Shown: piece after piece, positions 1 through 7,573 of the stretch
Numbering within the stretch: position 1 is the stretch's first letter
How the letters are laid out: each line of letters opens with the position of its first letter
Assembly (NCBI GenBank): GCA_023445705.1
Contig: JAEXKM010000070.1
Coordinates: forward strand, 1 to 27,180
Reading direction: 5' to 3'
Length of the DNA stretch: 27,180 nucleotides
Origin: Pseudomonadota bacterium
GTDB lineage: Bacteria; Pseudomonadota; Alphaproteobacteria; Caulobacterales; Caulobacteraceae
Translations under genes and position numbers: made by a program
Notes under the pieces: generated by a model
Seen by the model: the letters and a program-made list of their open reading frames with translations, nothing else
The model's database searches: none
Told to the model about the DNA's origin: nothing

Positions 1-1480
1 CCTCGAGGCCCACCTGCCGCAGGCTCGCCAGTTCGGCCTGGCCGATCCCCCAGGCCGACAGCACGCTGCCGTGCCGGGGACAGACGACCTTCGATGGGCC
101 GAGCGCCTGCGCGACTTCGCAGGCGACCTGTCCAGCCGCGCCGCCGAAAGCGGTCAGGGCGTGATCGCGGGGATCGAAGCCGCGCTCGGTCGAAATGCGG
201 TCGGTGGCGCGGGCCATCTGTTCGACCGCGATGGCGACGAACCCCTCGGCCGCCGCTTCGATGCTCTCCGCGCCCATCGCCGCGGCCAGCTTGCCGAGCG
301 CCGCACGCGCGGCGTCCACATCCAGCGGCGCGTTGGCGTCTGGCCCGAAGATCGACGGGAAGAAGCGCGGATCCAGCCGTCCCAGCACCAGGTTGGCGTC
401 GGTCACCGTGGCCGGTCCGCCACGACCATAGGCCGCGGGTCCCGGATTGGCGCCTGCGCTCTGCGGGCCGACTCGCGCGCGCAGCCCGTCGAAGGCGAGG
501 ATGGAGCCGCCGCCGGCGGCCACCGTCTCTACGTCCAGCATCGGGCTGCGCAGCTTGACCCCGGCGATGCGTGCGTTGTCCCGCCGCTCCAGATGGCCGG
601 CGTACCGACAGACGTCGGTCGAGGTCCCGCCCATGTCGAACCCCAGCGCCTGCTCGGTCTGGGCGATCTGCGCCGTCCGCGCCACGCCGACCACGCCCCC
701 GGCCGGGCCCGACACCACCGCGTCGCGGCCGCGGAACGCCTCGGCCTTCACCAGGGCGCCGGCCGAGGTCATGAAGAAAAGTGGCGCCCCGGCGACGGCC
801 CCGGCCACGCGGTCGACATAGGCCTGCAAAACCGGGGTCAGGTAGGCGTCCGCCACTGTCGTCTCTGCGCGGGGCGTGAAGCGGGGCAGGGGCGAGACTT
901 CGTGGGAGAGGGCGACGAAGTCGAAGCCGGCCGCCTGAGCGATCTCGCCTGCGGCCCGCTCGTGTTCGGCGTTCAGGTCCGAGTGCAGGAAAGCGACGGC
1001 CACCGAGCTGAAGCCCTCGGCGCGCGCAGCGTAGAGCCTGGCCTTGAGGTCGGCGGTATCCAGCGCCCGGACGATCTCGCCGCCGGCGCCGAGCCGCTCG
1101 CGCGCCTCGATCACGCCCGAATAGAGCGGCTCGGGGCGGACGATGTTCAGCGCGAACAGATCCGGCCGCGCCTGGTCGCCGATGACCAACGCGTCGGCGA
1201 AGCCCTCGGTTGTCACCAGCAGCGTCTTGGCGCCAGCCCGCTCGAGCAGGGCGTTGGTCGCGACCGTCGTGCCCATCTTGATCGCGGCGACCCGGTGGGC
1301 GGGAAACGGCTCGTCCGGCCCGACCTCCAGGACGCGACGCATGGCCTCGACCGCGGCGTCTTCGTAGGCCGGCGAGGCGGACAGCAGCTTGAGGGAACGC
1401 TCTTCACCCCGGTCGGAGGTCGCGATCACGTCGGTGAAAGTGCCGCCCCGATCGATCCAGAAGCTCCAGAGTCTGTCCAA
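1..1480 (-). CDS. Hydantoinase/5-oxoprolinase family protein, N-terminal part (cut by window edge)
   Basis: The frame reads without a stop from a TTG at 1480 down to base 1, giving about 493 residues with no end. It opens with WSFWIDRGGTFTDVIA, the Asp/Gly-rich phosphate-binding loop of the HyuA/5-oxoprolinase ATPase fold, then has IKMGTTVATNALLER, VIEARERLGA and GFDMGGTSTDVCRY, all signatures of this family. These enzymes open 5-oxoproline or hydantoin rings with ATP in the cytoplasm. The TTG start is chosen because AGGAAGG (complement of 1488-1494) lies 7 bases upstream and the family's conserved FWIDRGGTFTD follows directly. The WxFWIDRGGTFTD opening resembles the long fused (HyuA+HyuB) 5-oxoprolinases, but the B part would lie outside the window, so fused versus two-subunit form cannot be decided. 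Divergent from the J-domain gene, 71 bp apart. Confidence 0.9.
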   Translation of the reverse strand, partial: MDRLWSFWIDRGGTFTDVIATSDRGEERSLKLLSASPAYEDAAVEAMRRVLEVGPDEPFPAHRVAAIKMGTTVATNALLERAGAKTLLVTTEGFADALVIGDQARPDLFALNIVRPEPLYSGVIEARERLGAGGEIVRALDTADLKARLYAARAEGFSSVAVAFLHSDLNAEHERAAGEIAQAAGFDFVALSHEVSPLPRFTPRAETTVADAYLTPVLQAYVDRVAGAVAGAPLFFMTSAGALVKAEAFRGRDAVVSGPAGGVVGVARTAQIAQTEQALGFDMGGTSTDVCRYAGHLERRDNARIAGVKLRSPMLDVETVAAGGGSILAFDGLRARVGPQSAGANPGPAAYGRGGPATVTDANLVLGRLDPRFFPSIFGPDANAPLDVDAARAALGKLAAAMGAESIEAAAEGFVAIAVEQMARATDRISTERGFDPRDHALTAFGGAAGQVACEVAQALGPSKVVCPRHGSVLSAWGIGQAELASLRQVGLE

Positions 1481-1551
1481 ACCGTAACCTTCCTAGGGGT
1501 TCTTGCGCATTGTCAGGGCCGGCGCGCGGCCTTACAGCTTCCGATACTCCC

Positions 1552-2247
1552 ATGAGCTTCTGGCGCAACATTGCTGGGCTCGCAGTCCGAAAGCCCGATG
1601 CGGGCGACTGCGCTGACTGTCCCGCCGTCCGGCCGGGCGAGGATCCGGCCTTTTCCACTGCCGTGACCGCCCTCGGGGCCAAGCTGGCCAAGGCGGACGG
1701 ACGCGCCAGCGTGGGCGAATTCGACGCCTTCGCCCAGGTTTTCCAGCCCGACGCCGCGTCCGAACCGAACATCAAGCGGCTCTACAAGCTGGCCCGCCAG
1801 ACCACACGGGGCTTCGAAAGCTACGCCCGCCGACTGGCCAAGCGCTATGCGGGCTGCCCGACGCTGCTCGAGGACGTGCTCGACGGCCTCTTCCACATCG
1901 CCGCAGCCGATGGCGTCGTGACCGCCGACGAGCTCGAATACCTCGAGCAGGTCTGCGACCTCTTCGGTCTCTCGCCGCTGGTCTTCCGCCGGTTGAAGGC
2001 CGTGCATCTGGGCATCGGCGCCGACGACCCCTACGGCATTCTCGACGTCCCCCACGATGCGCCGGATGAGACGGTGCGCGCGGTCTGGAAGTCGATGCTG
2101 TCCGAGGCTCACCCCGACCGCGCCCGCGCGCGCGGCTTGCCCAACGAGTTCATCGAGGTGGCCGAGGCGAAATCAGCGGCGATCAACGCCGCGTTCAACG
2201 ACATCATGCGCGAACGGCGGGCCATGGCGCTCGTTGGGGCGGCATGA
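1552..2247 (+). CDS. DjlA-like protein: TerB-like domain plus C-terminal J domain
   Basis: 231 residues. Residues about 32-150 are helical and acidic with the TerB-like pattern (LGAKLAKADGRAS, then HIAAADGVVTADELEYL). Residues about 159-223 form a J domain (DPYGILDVPHDAP, then HPD at 187-189), the motif that stimulates Hsp70/DnaK ATPase. Together this is the DjlA-type architecture, so the inferred role is a DnaK co-chaperone. Unlike classical DjlA there is no N-terminal membrane segment, so it is probably cytosolic or peripheral. The ATG at 1552 is preferred to one at 1510, since family-like sequence begins at MSFW; no strong Shine-Dalgarno was seen. Domain call is confident, the client is unknown. 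Confidence 0.85.
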   Translation: MSFWRNIAGLAVRKPDAGDCADCPAVRPGEDPAFSTAVTALGAKLAKADGRASVGEFDAFAQVFQPDAASEPNIKRLYKLARQTTRGFESYARRLAKRYAGCPTLLEDVLDGLFHIAAADGVVTADELEYLEQVCDLFGLSPLVFRRLKAVHLGIGADDPYGILDVPHDAPDETVRAVWKSMLSEAHPDRARARGLPNEFIEVAEAKSAAINAAFNDIMRERRAMALVGAA

Positions 2248-2350
2248 TGCCGCCACTTTGTCGTGTTTTGCTCAGTTTGCGTTGACGGCCGGGATCGCCC
2301 GCCCAAATTATTCGTTTAGCTGCATACAAGCGGCGCCCTTGAGGAAGCTG

Positions 2351-2644
2351 ATGGTTCGGGAATTCGCTAGGAAGCACGGTTCGGCGCTCCGGGGGCTCGC
2401 GGCGATCGGTGGCGCTCTGGCCACGCTCGCGGCGATTGCGGTCGGAGCGGTTCTGGCGGTCTTCTTCGCGGCGACCGTGGTCGTGATCGCGGTGATGGCG
2501 TCGGCCCTGCTCGCGCTCGCGGGCCTCGCCCTTCGCGCCAAGCGCTCGCGCGCCCATTCCCAGGACGACGGCGTCATCGAGGCCCGTCACCTTGGCGGCC
2601 ATCACTGGGTCGCCTATGGCTGGAACGAGCGCCAGGGCCGCTGA
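2351..2644 (+). CDS. Small membrane protein of unknown function
   Basis: 97 residues starting at ATG 2351, with GAGGAAG immediately upstream (2341-2347). Residues about 15-62 are almost wholly hydrophobic Ala/Val/Leu/Gly, long enough for two closely spaced membrane spans, and are followed by a basic stretch (RAKRSRAHS) and a hydrophilic tail ending HHWVAYGWNERQGR. The basic residues after the hydrophobic block suggest a cytoplasmic tail by the positive-inside rule. I do not recognise a named family. It lies about 100 bp after the J-domain gene on the same strand, so co-transcription is possible but not shown. Confidence 0.7.
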   Translation: MVREFARKHGSALRGLAAIGGALATLAAIAVGAVLAVFFAATVVVIAVMASALLALAGLALRAKRSRAHSQDDGVIEARHLGGHHWVAYGWNERQGR

Positions 2645-2777
2645 GGCGCCTCAGGTCTGACCTTCCAGTCGAAGCCTTGAGGTCATAGGCGTCCGCAGGG
2701 CGCCACATCAGGTCAATACCCCATACCCTCGGGCCCCGGCCCCTGCCCATATCGCGCTCTGGGCAGAGAGGCCGGCC

Positions 2778-3833
2778 ATGCCGCTTACATCCTTGAGCCG
2801 CCGAACCGTGGCGTTGAGCCTGGCGCTAGGCGCCGGCGCCTGCGCCAGTGCGCCCAAGGGGTTCATGTTCCCGAGCCACGAGGCCCCGCCCCAGGCCAAG
2901 CTGGTCGACATGCTCGTCGTCACCACCCGCCAGCCGACCCCCGAGCCCGGCGTCATCTTCAGCGGCGAACGTGACCGCGGCGCATCGGTCGTCGAAGTGG
3001 TGGTGTCGGTGCCGCCCCCGGCCAATCGACAGACCGGCCTTGTCCAGTGGCCGAAGAAGATACCGGCCGACCCGCTGCGCGAATTTTCCACGGTCAGCAT
3101 CGCCCCGTCCGGCCCGGACAATACCTGGCGCTGGTTCGAGCGGGTGGCTGGGCCCAAGCGCCGCGTCCTGCTTTTCGTTCACGGCTACAACACCCGCTTC
3201 GAAACGGCGGTCTATCGGTTCGCCCAGATCATGGCCGACTCCGGGGCCGAGGCCGCGCCCGTCCTCTTCACGTGGCCTTCCCGGGGCCGGCTGTTCGACT
3301 ACGAGTACGACCGAGACAGCGCCCTGTTCTCCCGCGATGCGCTTGAGAACATCATCCTACGGGCCGCCCACGACGACCGGGTCGACGACATCACCGTGCT
3401 CGCGCACTCGATGGGCACCTACCTCGCCATGGAGGCACTGCGACAGGCGGCCATCCGCGAGGGCAAGCTGCCGGCCAAGATCCGCAACGTCATTCTCGCC
3501 TCGCCGGACATCGATCCGTTTGTCTTCGCGCGCCAGCACAACGCCTTCGGGCCAGACGGTCCGCTGGTCACGATCTTCGTGGCCCAGGACGACCGCGCCC
3601 TGCTGATCTCCAGGTTCATTTCCGGCCGCGTCGGTCGCCTCGGCTCCATCGACCCGTCGAAGGAGCCGTATCGCTCGGCCCTGGAAGCCAATGGCGATGT
3701 GAAGGTCATCGACCTCTCGGCCTACAAGTCGGGCGATCGGCTCAACCATGGCCGGTTCGCCGAAAGTCCCGAGATCGTCCAGCTCATCGGTCAGCGTCTC
3801 GTCAACGGCCAGACCATGAGCGGCCGGCCCTGA
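2778..3833 (+). CDS. DUF900-family alpha/beta hydrolase, probable exported lipoprotein
   Basis: 351 residues. The core has LLFVHGYNTRFE (about 131-142; oxyanion-hole HGYN), FTWPSRG, a nucleophile elbow AHSMG with Ser211, and SPDID followed by a late LNHGRF histidine, the pattern of the DUF900 esterase/lipase-like hydrolases. The N-terminus carries SRRT and a hydrophobic stretch ending GAGAC (Cys22), which looks like a Tat-type signal with a loose lipobox, so a periplasmic or membrane-anchored location is inferred. Substrate is unknown; the family is annotated only as putative esterases. ATG 2778 is preceded by AGAGAGG (about 2765-2771). Complete, no frame damage seen. Confidence 0.88.
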   Translation: MPLTSLSRRTVALSLALGAGACASAPKGFMFPSHEAPPQAKLVDMLVVTTRQPTPEPGVIFSGERDRGASVVEVVVSVPPPANRQTGLVQWPKKIPADPLREFSTVSIAPSGPDNTWRWFERVAGPKRRVLLFVHGYNTRFETAVYRFAQIMADSGAEAAPVLFTWPSRGRLFDYEYDRDSALFSRDALENIILRAAHDDRVDDITVLAHSMGTYLAMEALRQAAIREGKLPAKIRNVILASPDIDPFVFARQHNAFGPDGPLVTIFVAQDDRALLISRFISGRVGRLGSIDPSKEPYRSALEANGDVKVIDLSAYKSGDRLNHGRFAESPEIVQLIGQRLVNGQTMSGRP

Positions 3834-3866
3834 CCGGCAGGTTCTTGCGACGAGGTGGGCCTAAAC

Positions 3867-3891
3867 CTGCCGATAAACTCCCTATCGGCAG
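3867..3891. repeat. Perfect 9-bp inverted repeat between hydrolase and ABM/acyl-CoA dehydrogenase unit
   Basis: CTGCCGATA (3867-3875) and TATCGGCAG (3883-3891) are perfect reverse complements separated by 7 bases. No T-run follows, so it is not a typical intrinsic terminator. It lies about 60 bp before the ATG at 3952, so an operator for the downstream two-gene unit is one reading, a termination or RNA-stability hairpin for the hydrolase transcript another. Confidence 0.5.
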
Positions 3892-3951
3892 CTTGTCGCC
3901 GCCCTGCCGCGCATCTAGGCTCCCGGTTCAAACAAATGTTGGGAGGACGGC

Positions 3952-4242
3952 ATGATCGGCGTGGTCGCGACCTTGAAGGTCCAGGACGGCAAGCAATCTG
4001 AATTCGAGGCGATCTTCACGGATCTCGCCAAGCAGGTCCGGGCCAATGAGCCGGGCAACCTGGCCTATCAGCTTACCAAGAGCCGCACCGACCCGACGGT
4101 CTACAAGGTGCTCGAACTCTACAAGGACGAGGACGCCCTGAAGGCTCACGGCGGCACGGACTACTTCAAGGCCGCCGGCGCCAAGATGGGCCCCTGCATG
4201 GGCGGTCGTCCCGAAATCGAATATCTCGACGGCGTGGAGTAA
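3952..4242 (+). CDS. Antibiotic biosynthesis monooxygenase (ABM) domain protein
   Basis: 96 residues, the usual size of single-domain ABM ferredoxin-like proteins. The opening MIGVVATLKVQDGKQSEFEA, the middle EPGNLAYQLTKSRTDPTVYKVLELY and the late KAHGGTDYFK match the family's strands and helix order. Members include quinol monooxygenases and heme-degrading enzymes, but many are uncharacterised, so an oxygenase activity is not certain. GGGAGG (3941-3946) is correctly placed before the ATG. The stop is 5 bases before the acyl-CoA dehydrogenase start, so the two are almost certainly co-transcribed. Confidence 0.87.
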   Translation: MIGVVATLKVQDGKQSEFEAIFTDLAKQVRANEPGNLAYQLTKSRTDPTVYKVLELYKDEDALKAHGGTDYFKAAGAKMGPCMGGRPEIEYLDGVE

Positions 4243-4247
4243 TCGCG

Positions 4248-5471
4248 ATGGATCTCGATTTTTCCAAGGAAGACATGGCTTTCCGGGACGAGGTCCGCGC
4301 ATTCATCGCCGAAGCTTTCGACGAGGACATGCGCGCCCGCGCCGCCCAGTCGAAGAACGGCCATATCGATAAGGCGGGCCAGATCCGCTGGCTGAAACGG
4401 CTCTATGACAAGGGCTGGATCGCGCCGGACTGGCCCGTCGAATACGGCGGGACCGGTTGGAGCCACGCCCAGAAGTATATCTTCGACATGGAGATGGCCC
4501 TCGCGGGCGCGCCTTCGACGTCGAACATGGGGCTGAAGATGTGCGCCCCGGTGGTCATGGCCTTCGGCACACCCGAGCAGAAGGCCCAGCACCTGCCGAA
4601 GATCCTCTCGTCGGACGTGTGGTGGTGCCAGGGCTATTCCGAGCCGGGCTCGGGGTCGGACCTCGCCTCGCTCTCGCTCAAGGCCGAGCGTGATGGCGAC
4701 CACTACGTGCTAAATGGTTCAAAGATCTGGACAACCTACGCCCAGTGGGCCGACTGGATGTTCTGCCTGGTGCGGACCTCCAACGAGGAAATCCGGCAGA
4801 AGGGGATCACCTTCCTCCTGCTGGAGATGAACACCCCGGGCATCAGCATCGTCCCGCTGCCGACCCTCGATGGTCCGCCCGAGGGCGACCAGGAGATCAA
4901 CCAGGTGTTCTTCGAGAACGTCCGGGTGCCGATCTCCAACCGCATCGGCGAGGAGGGGCAGGGCTGGACCTACGCGAAATACCTCCTGCAGTTCGAGCGC
5001 GGCAATCCCTACGCCGCCGGCCTGACCAACCAGTTGAACAAGGTTCGCAAGATCGCCGAGGTCGAGCGTTCCGACGGCGGCGCCCGGATGATCGACGATC
5101 CCGATTTCCGCCGGAAGCTCATGGAGATGCAGATCAAGGTCGACGTGCTGAACGCGACCGAACTGCGCATGTTCGCCGCCCGCACGTCGGGTGAAGCGAT
5201 GGGCGCGGCCTCGTCCATGCTTAAGCTGGAAGGCAGCCAGGCCCAACAGGCGGTGACCGAACTGGCCCTGGAAGCGACGGGCCTCTACGCCCAGCCGTTC
5301 GTGCGCGACACCTGGGCCGAGATCCGAGGCGAACGCAACGAGCCAAGGGCGGGGCCGGACTACGCGGCGACCGTCGCGCCGACCTATTTCAACTACCGAA
5401 AGACCTCAATCTATGCAGGGTCGAACGAGATCCAGCACAACATAATGGCCAAGATGGTCTTGGGGCTGTAG
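4248..5471 (+). CDS. Acyl-CoA dehydrogenase (PimC-like/FadE family)
   Basis: 407 residues, full length for the family. It has QGYSEPGSGSDLASL and LNGSKIWTTYAQWADW (flavin and acyl-CoA binding middle region), then a C-terminal helical domain ending YAGSNEIQHNIMAKMVLGL. It should catalyse FAD-dependent alpha,beta-dehydrogenation of an acyl-CoA in the cytoplasm. Sequence style is nearest to the pimeloyl-CoA dehydrogenase large-subunit type. The usual catalytic Glu of the YEG motif is Ala390 here; Glu250 in LLQFERGN sits where isovaleryl-CoA and long-chain dehydrogenases carry their base. Substrate is not determined. Second gene of a tight pair with the ABM protein. Confidence 0.93.
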   Translation: MDLDFSKEDMAFRDEVRAFIAEAFDEDMRARAAQSKNGHIDKAGQIRWLKRLYDKGWIAPDWPVEYGGTGWSHAQKYIFDMEMALAGAPSTSNMGLKMCAPVVMAFGTPEQKAQHLPKILSSDVWWCQGYSEPGSGSDLASLSLKAERDGDHYVLNGSKIWTTYAQWADWMFCLVRTSNEEIRQKGITFLLLEMNTPGISIVPLPTLDGPPEGDQEINQVFFENVRVPISNRIGEEGQGWTYAKYLLQFERGNPYAAGLTNQLNKVRKIAEVERSDGGARMIDDPDFRRKLMEMQIKVDVLNATELRMFAARTSGEAMGAASSMLKLEGSQAQQAVTELALEATGLYAQPFVRDTWAEIRGERNEPRAGPDYAATVAPTYFNYRKTSIYAGSNEIQHNIMAKMVLGL

Positions 5472-5530
5472 CAGCACGCGTTTGCTGTTGTGGACGTCCG
5501 ACTGGTCTGCGTCTTGAACACGCGAGACCG

Positions 5531-5536
5531 GGGAGG
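5531..5536 (+). promoter_or_regulatory. Shine-Dalgarno GGGAGG that points to an ATC start for the porin
   Basis: GGGAGG is followed by 5 bases and then ATC at 5542, which is in frame with the porin and gives a classical signal peptide beginning (M)FFKLGVLRGG. The first standard start in this frame, TTG at 5563, has only GGGG two bases upstream, which is too close. No ATG or GTG exists between the in-frame stop at 5515-5517 and 5563. Confidence 0.55.
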
Positions 5537-5541
5537 CGTCC

Positions 5542-6756
5542 ATCTTTTTCAAGCTCGGGGTATTGCGGGGCGGCCTCCTGGCCGCGGCCTTGGCCTTGAT
5601 CTCGTGGGCGGGATCGGCCAGCGCCGACACCCTGCATTGGGATAGCGGCGAGTTCGTCAGCGACGACGGTGCGTTCAGCTTCAGGCCGAAGGGCCGCATA
5701 CTGCTCGACGGCTATTCGACCTCGGGCTCTGACTACGACACCCGCAATGACGCCGGCTATGAGTTGCGCACCCTGCGCGCTGGCTTTGGCGGTCATGTCG
5801 GCGGGCACTTGCTCTACAATGTCGAGGCCGACTTCCAGGATGGCGAGCCGGTGCCCCGTGCGACCTATTTGGCCTGGCGCGACCGCTGGAAGGGCCGGGA
5901 GCTCGAGTTCACCCTCGGCAATCGCCTGAGCGAGCGGGGCTTGGATGGCTCGTCCAGCTCGGACGGTGCGACCTTCATGGAGCGCAACAGCGTCGCCATG
6001 GCGATCGCGCCGGTGAAGGGCTATTACGGCTGGGGCGGGATCGGTAAGATCTATGGCCGGGGATGGCACCTGGCCGGGCAGGTGGCCGGCCAGGACCCGG
6101 CCAACCGGCAGGGCACGCGCGACACCATCACCTACCTCGTCCGGGGGCATTGGAACCCCGTGCTGTCGGAGGCGGGGATCGCCCACATCGGCGCCTGGAG
6201 CTTCTACGAGGACTTCGAGGACCGGCAGAGCCTGTCGCGCAACACCATTTGGGCCGGGCATTTCAATGACCAGGTCCAGGTCTCGCTCGGCGCGGTCCGC
6301 GATCCGCAGCATGGCATGGGCTACGGCGTGGAGCTGGGCGGAGTGCGTGGCCGCGCCTGGTCGTTCTTCGAGGCTGGCCGCCGCGAGGTTGACGCCCGAA
6401 CGGCGCATGTCGACATCGACGCCTGGTCGCTGTCGGCGGGGTGGTCGCTTACCGGCGAGCCGCCCGCATACTCGTCCCGCAGCGGCACTTTCGTGAAAAC
6501 TGCGCCGGCCAAGCCGGTTTCCAAGGGCGGTTTTGGCGGTTGGGATGTTGCGATCCGCTACCAAGTGCTGGACAACACCGACGCACCGACGGGCGGCTTC
6601 GGAAGAGAGGCCCAGCTCGGGGTGAACTGGCGGCTCGAAGAGTGGATGCGACTGATGGTCGATCTGAGCCACTGGGAGGTCGAGCGTCCCGATGGCCCCT
6701 ATGCGGGTTGGGACAAGGGCGACAGCCTGGCAGGACGTCTGCAACTGGCGTTCTGA
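5542..6756 (+). CDS. Phosphate-selective porin O/P-type outer-membrane porin
   Basis: About 404 residues from ATC 5542, or 397 from TTG 5563. A signal peptide (hydrophobic LLAAALALISWAGSASA, likely cut after ASA) is followed by beta-rich, aromatic-rich sequence with GRILLDGY, LRTLRAGFGGHV, LYNVEADFQDG and WNPVLSEAG, and a terminal Phe (LAGRLQLAF) as expected for outer-membrane barrels handled by BAM. This matches OprO/OprP-type porins, which let anions or other small solutes through the outer membrane; the true solute here is unknown. The start is uncertain: the best Shine-Dalgarno serves ATC, not the TTG. It stands alone, 70 bp after the dehydrogenase. Confidence 0.85.
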   Translation: MFFKLGVLRGGLLAAALALISWAGSASADTLHWDSGEFVSDDGAFSFRPKGRILLDGYSTSGSDYDTRNDAGYELRTLRAGFGGHVGGHLLYNVEADFQDGEPVPRATYLAWRDRWKGRELEFTLGNRLSERGLDGSSSSDGATFMERNSVAMAIAPVKGYYGWGGIGKIYGRGWHLAGQVAGQDPANRQGTRDTITYLVRGHWNPVLSEAGIAHIGAWSFYEDFEDRQSLSRNTIWAGHFNDQVQVSLGAVRDPQHGMGYGVELGGVRGRAWSFFEAGRREVDARTAHVDIDAWSLSAGWSLTGEPPAYSSRSGTFVKTAPAKPVSKGGFGGWDVAIRYQVLDNTDAPTGGFGREAQLGVNWRLEEWMRLMVDLSHWEVERPDGPYAGWDKGDSLAGRLQLAF

Positions 6757-6845
6757 CGCCCGACCGCGCGCGCTCGATGTCCCCGCAATCGCTGCGGGCA
6801 AAGGAGCGTTTTCAGCGTCAACGCGTGGCTGCCTACCCTAAAGCT

Positions 6846-6870
6846 GCCGCGAAGGCGCCTTAGGCGGCCC
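6846..6870. repeat. GC-rich palindrome downstream of the porin
   Basis: A perfect 10-bp palindrome AAGGCGCCTT (6852-6861) is flanked by GCCGC on the left and GCGGC on the right, making a roughly 23-bp imperfect inverted repeat. It lies between the porin stop and the lipoprotein start. A terminator without a T-run or a protein-binding site are both possible. Confidence 0.35.
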
Positions 6871-6921
6871 CGGCGGCGCATCGAGCCGCGGTGTGTGTAA
6901 GCGTGCGTACGGAGCGTAGTG

Positions 6922-7566
6922 ATGGTTGCAACTTCCCGGTGGTTTCCAGCCCTGAGCGGTTGCGTCCTGCTTGCCGGCTCATCCCTGCTCAGCGCCTGCG
7001 CCACCCCCGTCGAGACCCGGCCGAGCCGGACAGCGACAGAACAACTCCTCGTCGCCCACGCCGCCGAGCGCGCGGCCAAGCAGCTCGCCCTGCCGATTCC
7101 GGAAGGCAAGAAGGTGTTCCTGGACACCGCCGCCTTCCGCGGGGAGGGGGCTGACTATGCCCAGAGCGCGATCCGCGAAGGTCTGGTTTCCCGCGGCGCG
7201 CGCCTATGGCCGACGCGCGAAGGCTCCGACATCGTCGTCGAGATCCGCATGGGCGCGCTGTCCATCGACCAGATCAGCCGCGTGCTGGGGATCCCTTCGC
7301 TGCAGGTGCCGATCTCGCCCCAATGGACGGTGATCACGATCCCGGAACTGTCCCTCTACAGCCGCAATGACCGCAGCGGCGTGGCCGAGTTCTCCGCCTT
7401 CGCCTATGACGCCCGAACCGGCGCGCCGCTAGCGGTCGAAGTCCGAGCCGCGGGCACGACCACCATGCGCAGCCACAAGCTGATGATGATCCTCCCGTGG
7501 GGGCAGCAGGAAGTGCGGCCTGGCGACCGCACCCTGGATTCGGAGCCGTGGTGGAAGCTCTGGTAG
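6922..7566 (+). CDS. Putative lipoprotein of unknown function
   Basis: 214 residues from ATG 6922, chosen over the adjoining GTG at 6919 because GGAG (6911-6914) is then 7 bases away. The N-terminus is a lipoprotein signal peptide ending LLSAC (Cys26), so the mature protein should be lipidated and sit in the periplasm or outer membrane. The mature part has KKVFLDTAAFRGEGADYAQSAIREGLVSRG and a middle DIVVEIRMGALS, suggesting an alpha/beta fold like small envelope proteins that are periplasmic assembly or adaptor domains. I do not recognise a characterised family. Its stop lies 7 bases from the convergent P450 stop. Confidence 0.8.
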   Translation: MVATSRWFPALSGCVLLAGSSLLSACATPVETRPSRTATEQLLVAHAAERAAKQLALPIPEGKKVFLDTAAFRGEGADYAQSAIREGLVSRGARLWPTREGSDIVVEIRMGALSIDQISRVLGIPSLQVPISPQWTVITIPELSLYSRNDRSGVAEFSAFAYDARTGAPLAVEVRAAGTTTMRSHKLMMILPWGQQEVRPGDRTLDSEPWWKLW

Positions 7567-7573
7567 CTTCGCT

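Noticed and set aside
71..1555. Long plus-strand open frame over the left end
   Set aside because: It is the antisense shadow of the hydantoinase/5-oxoprolinase gene; its translation is Arg/Gly-rich without family motifs, while the minus strand shows intact motifs.
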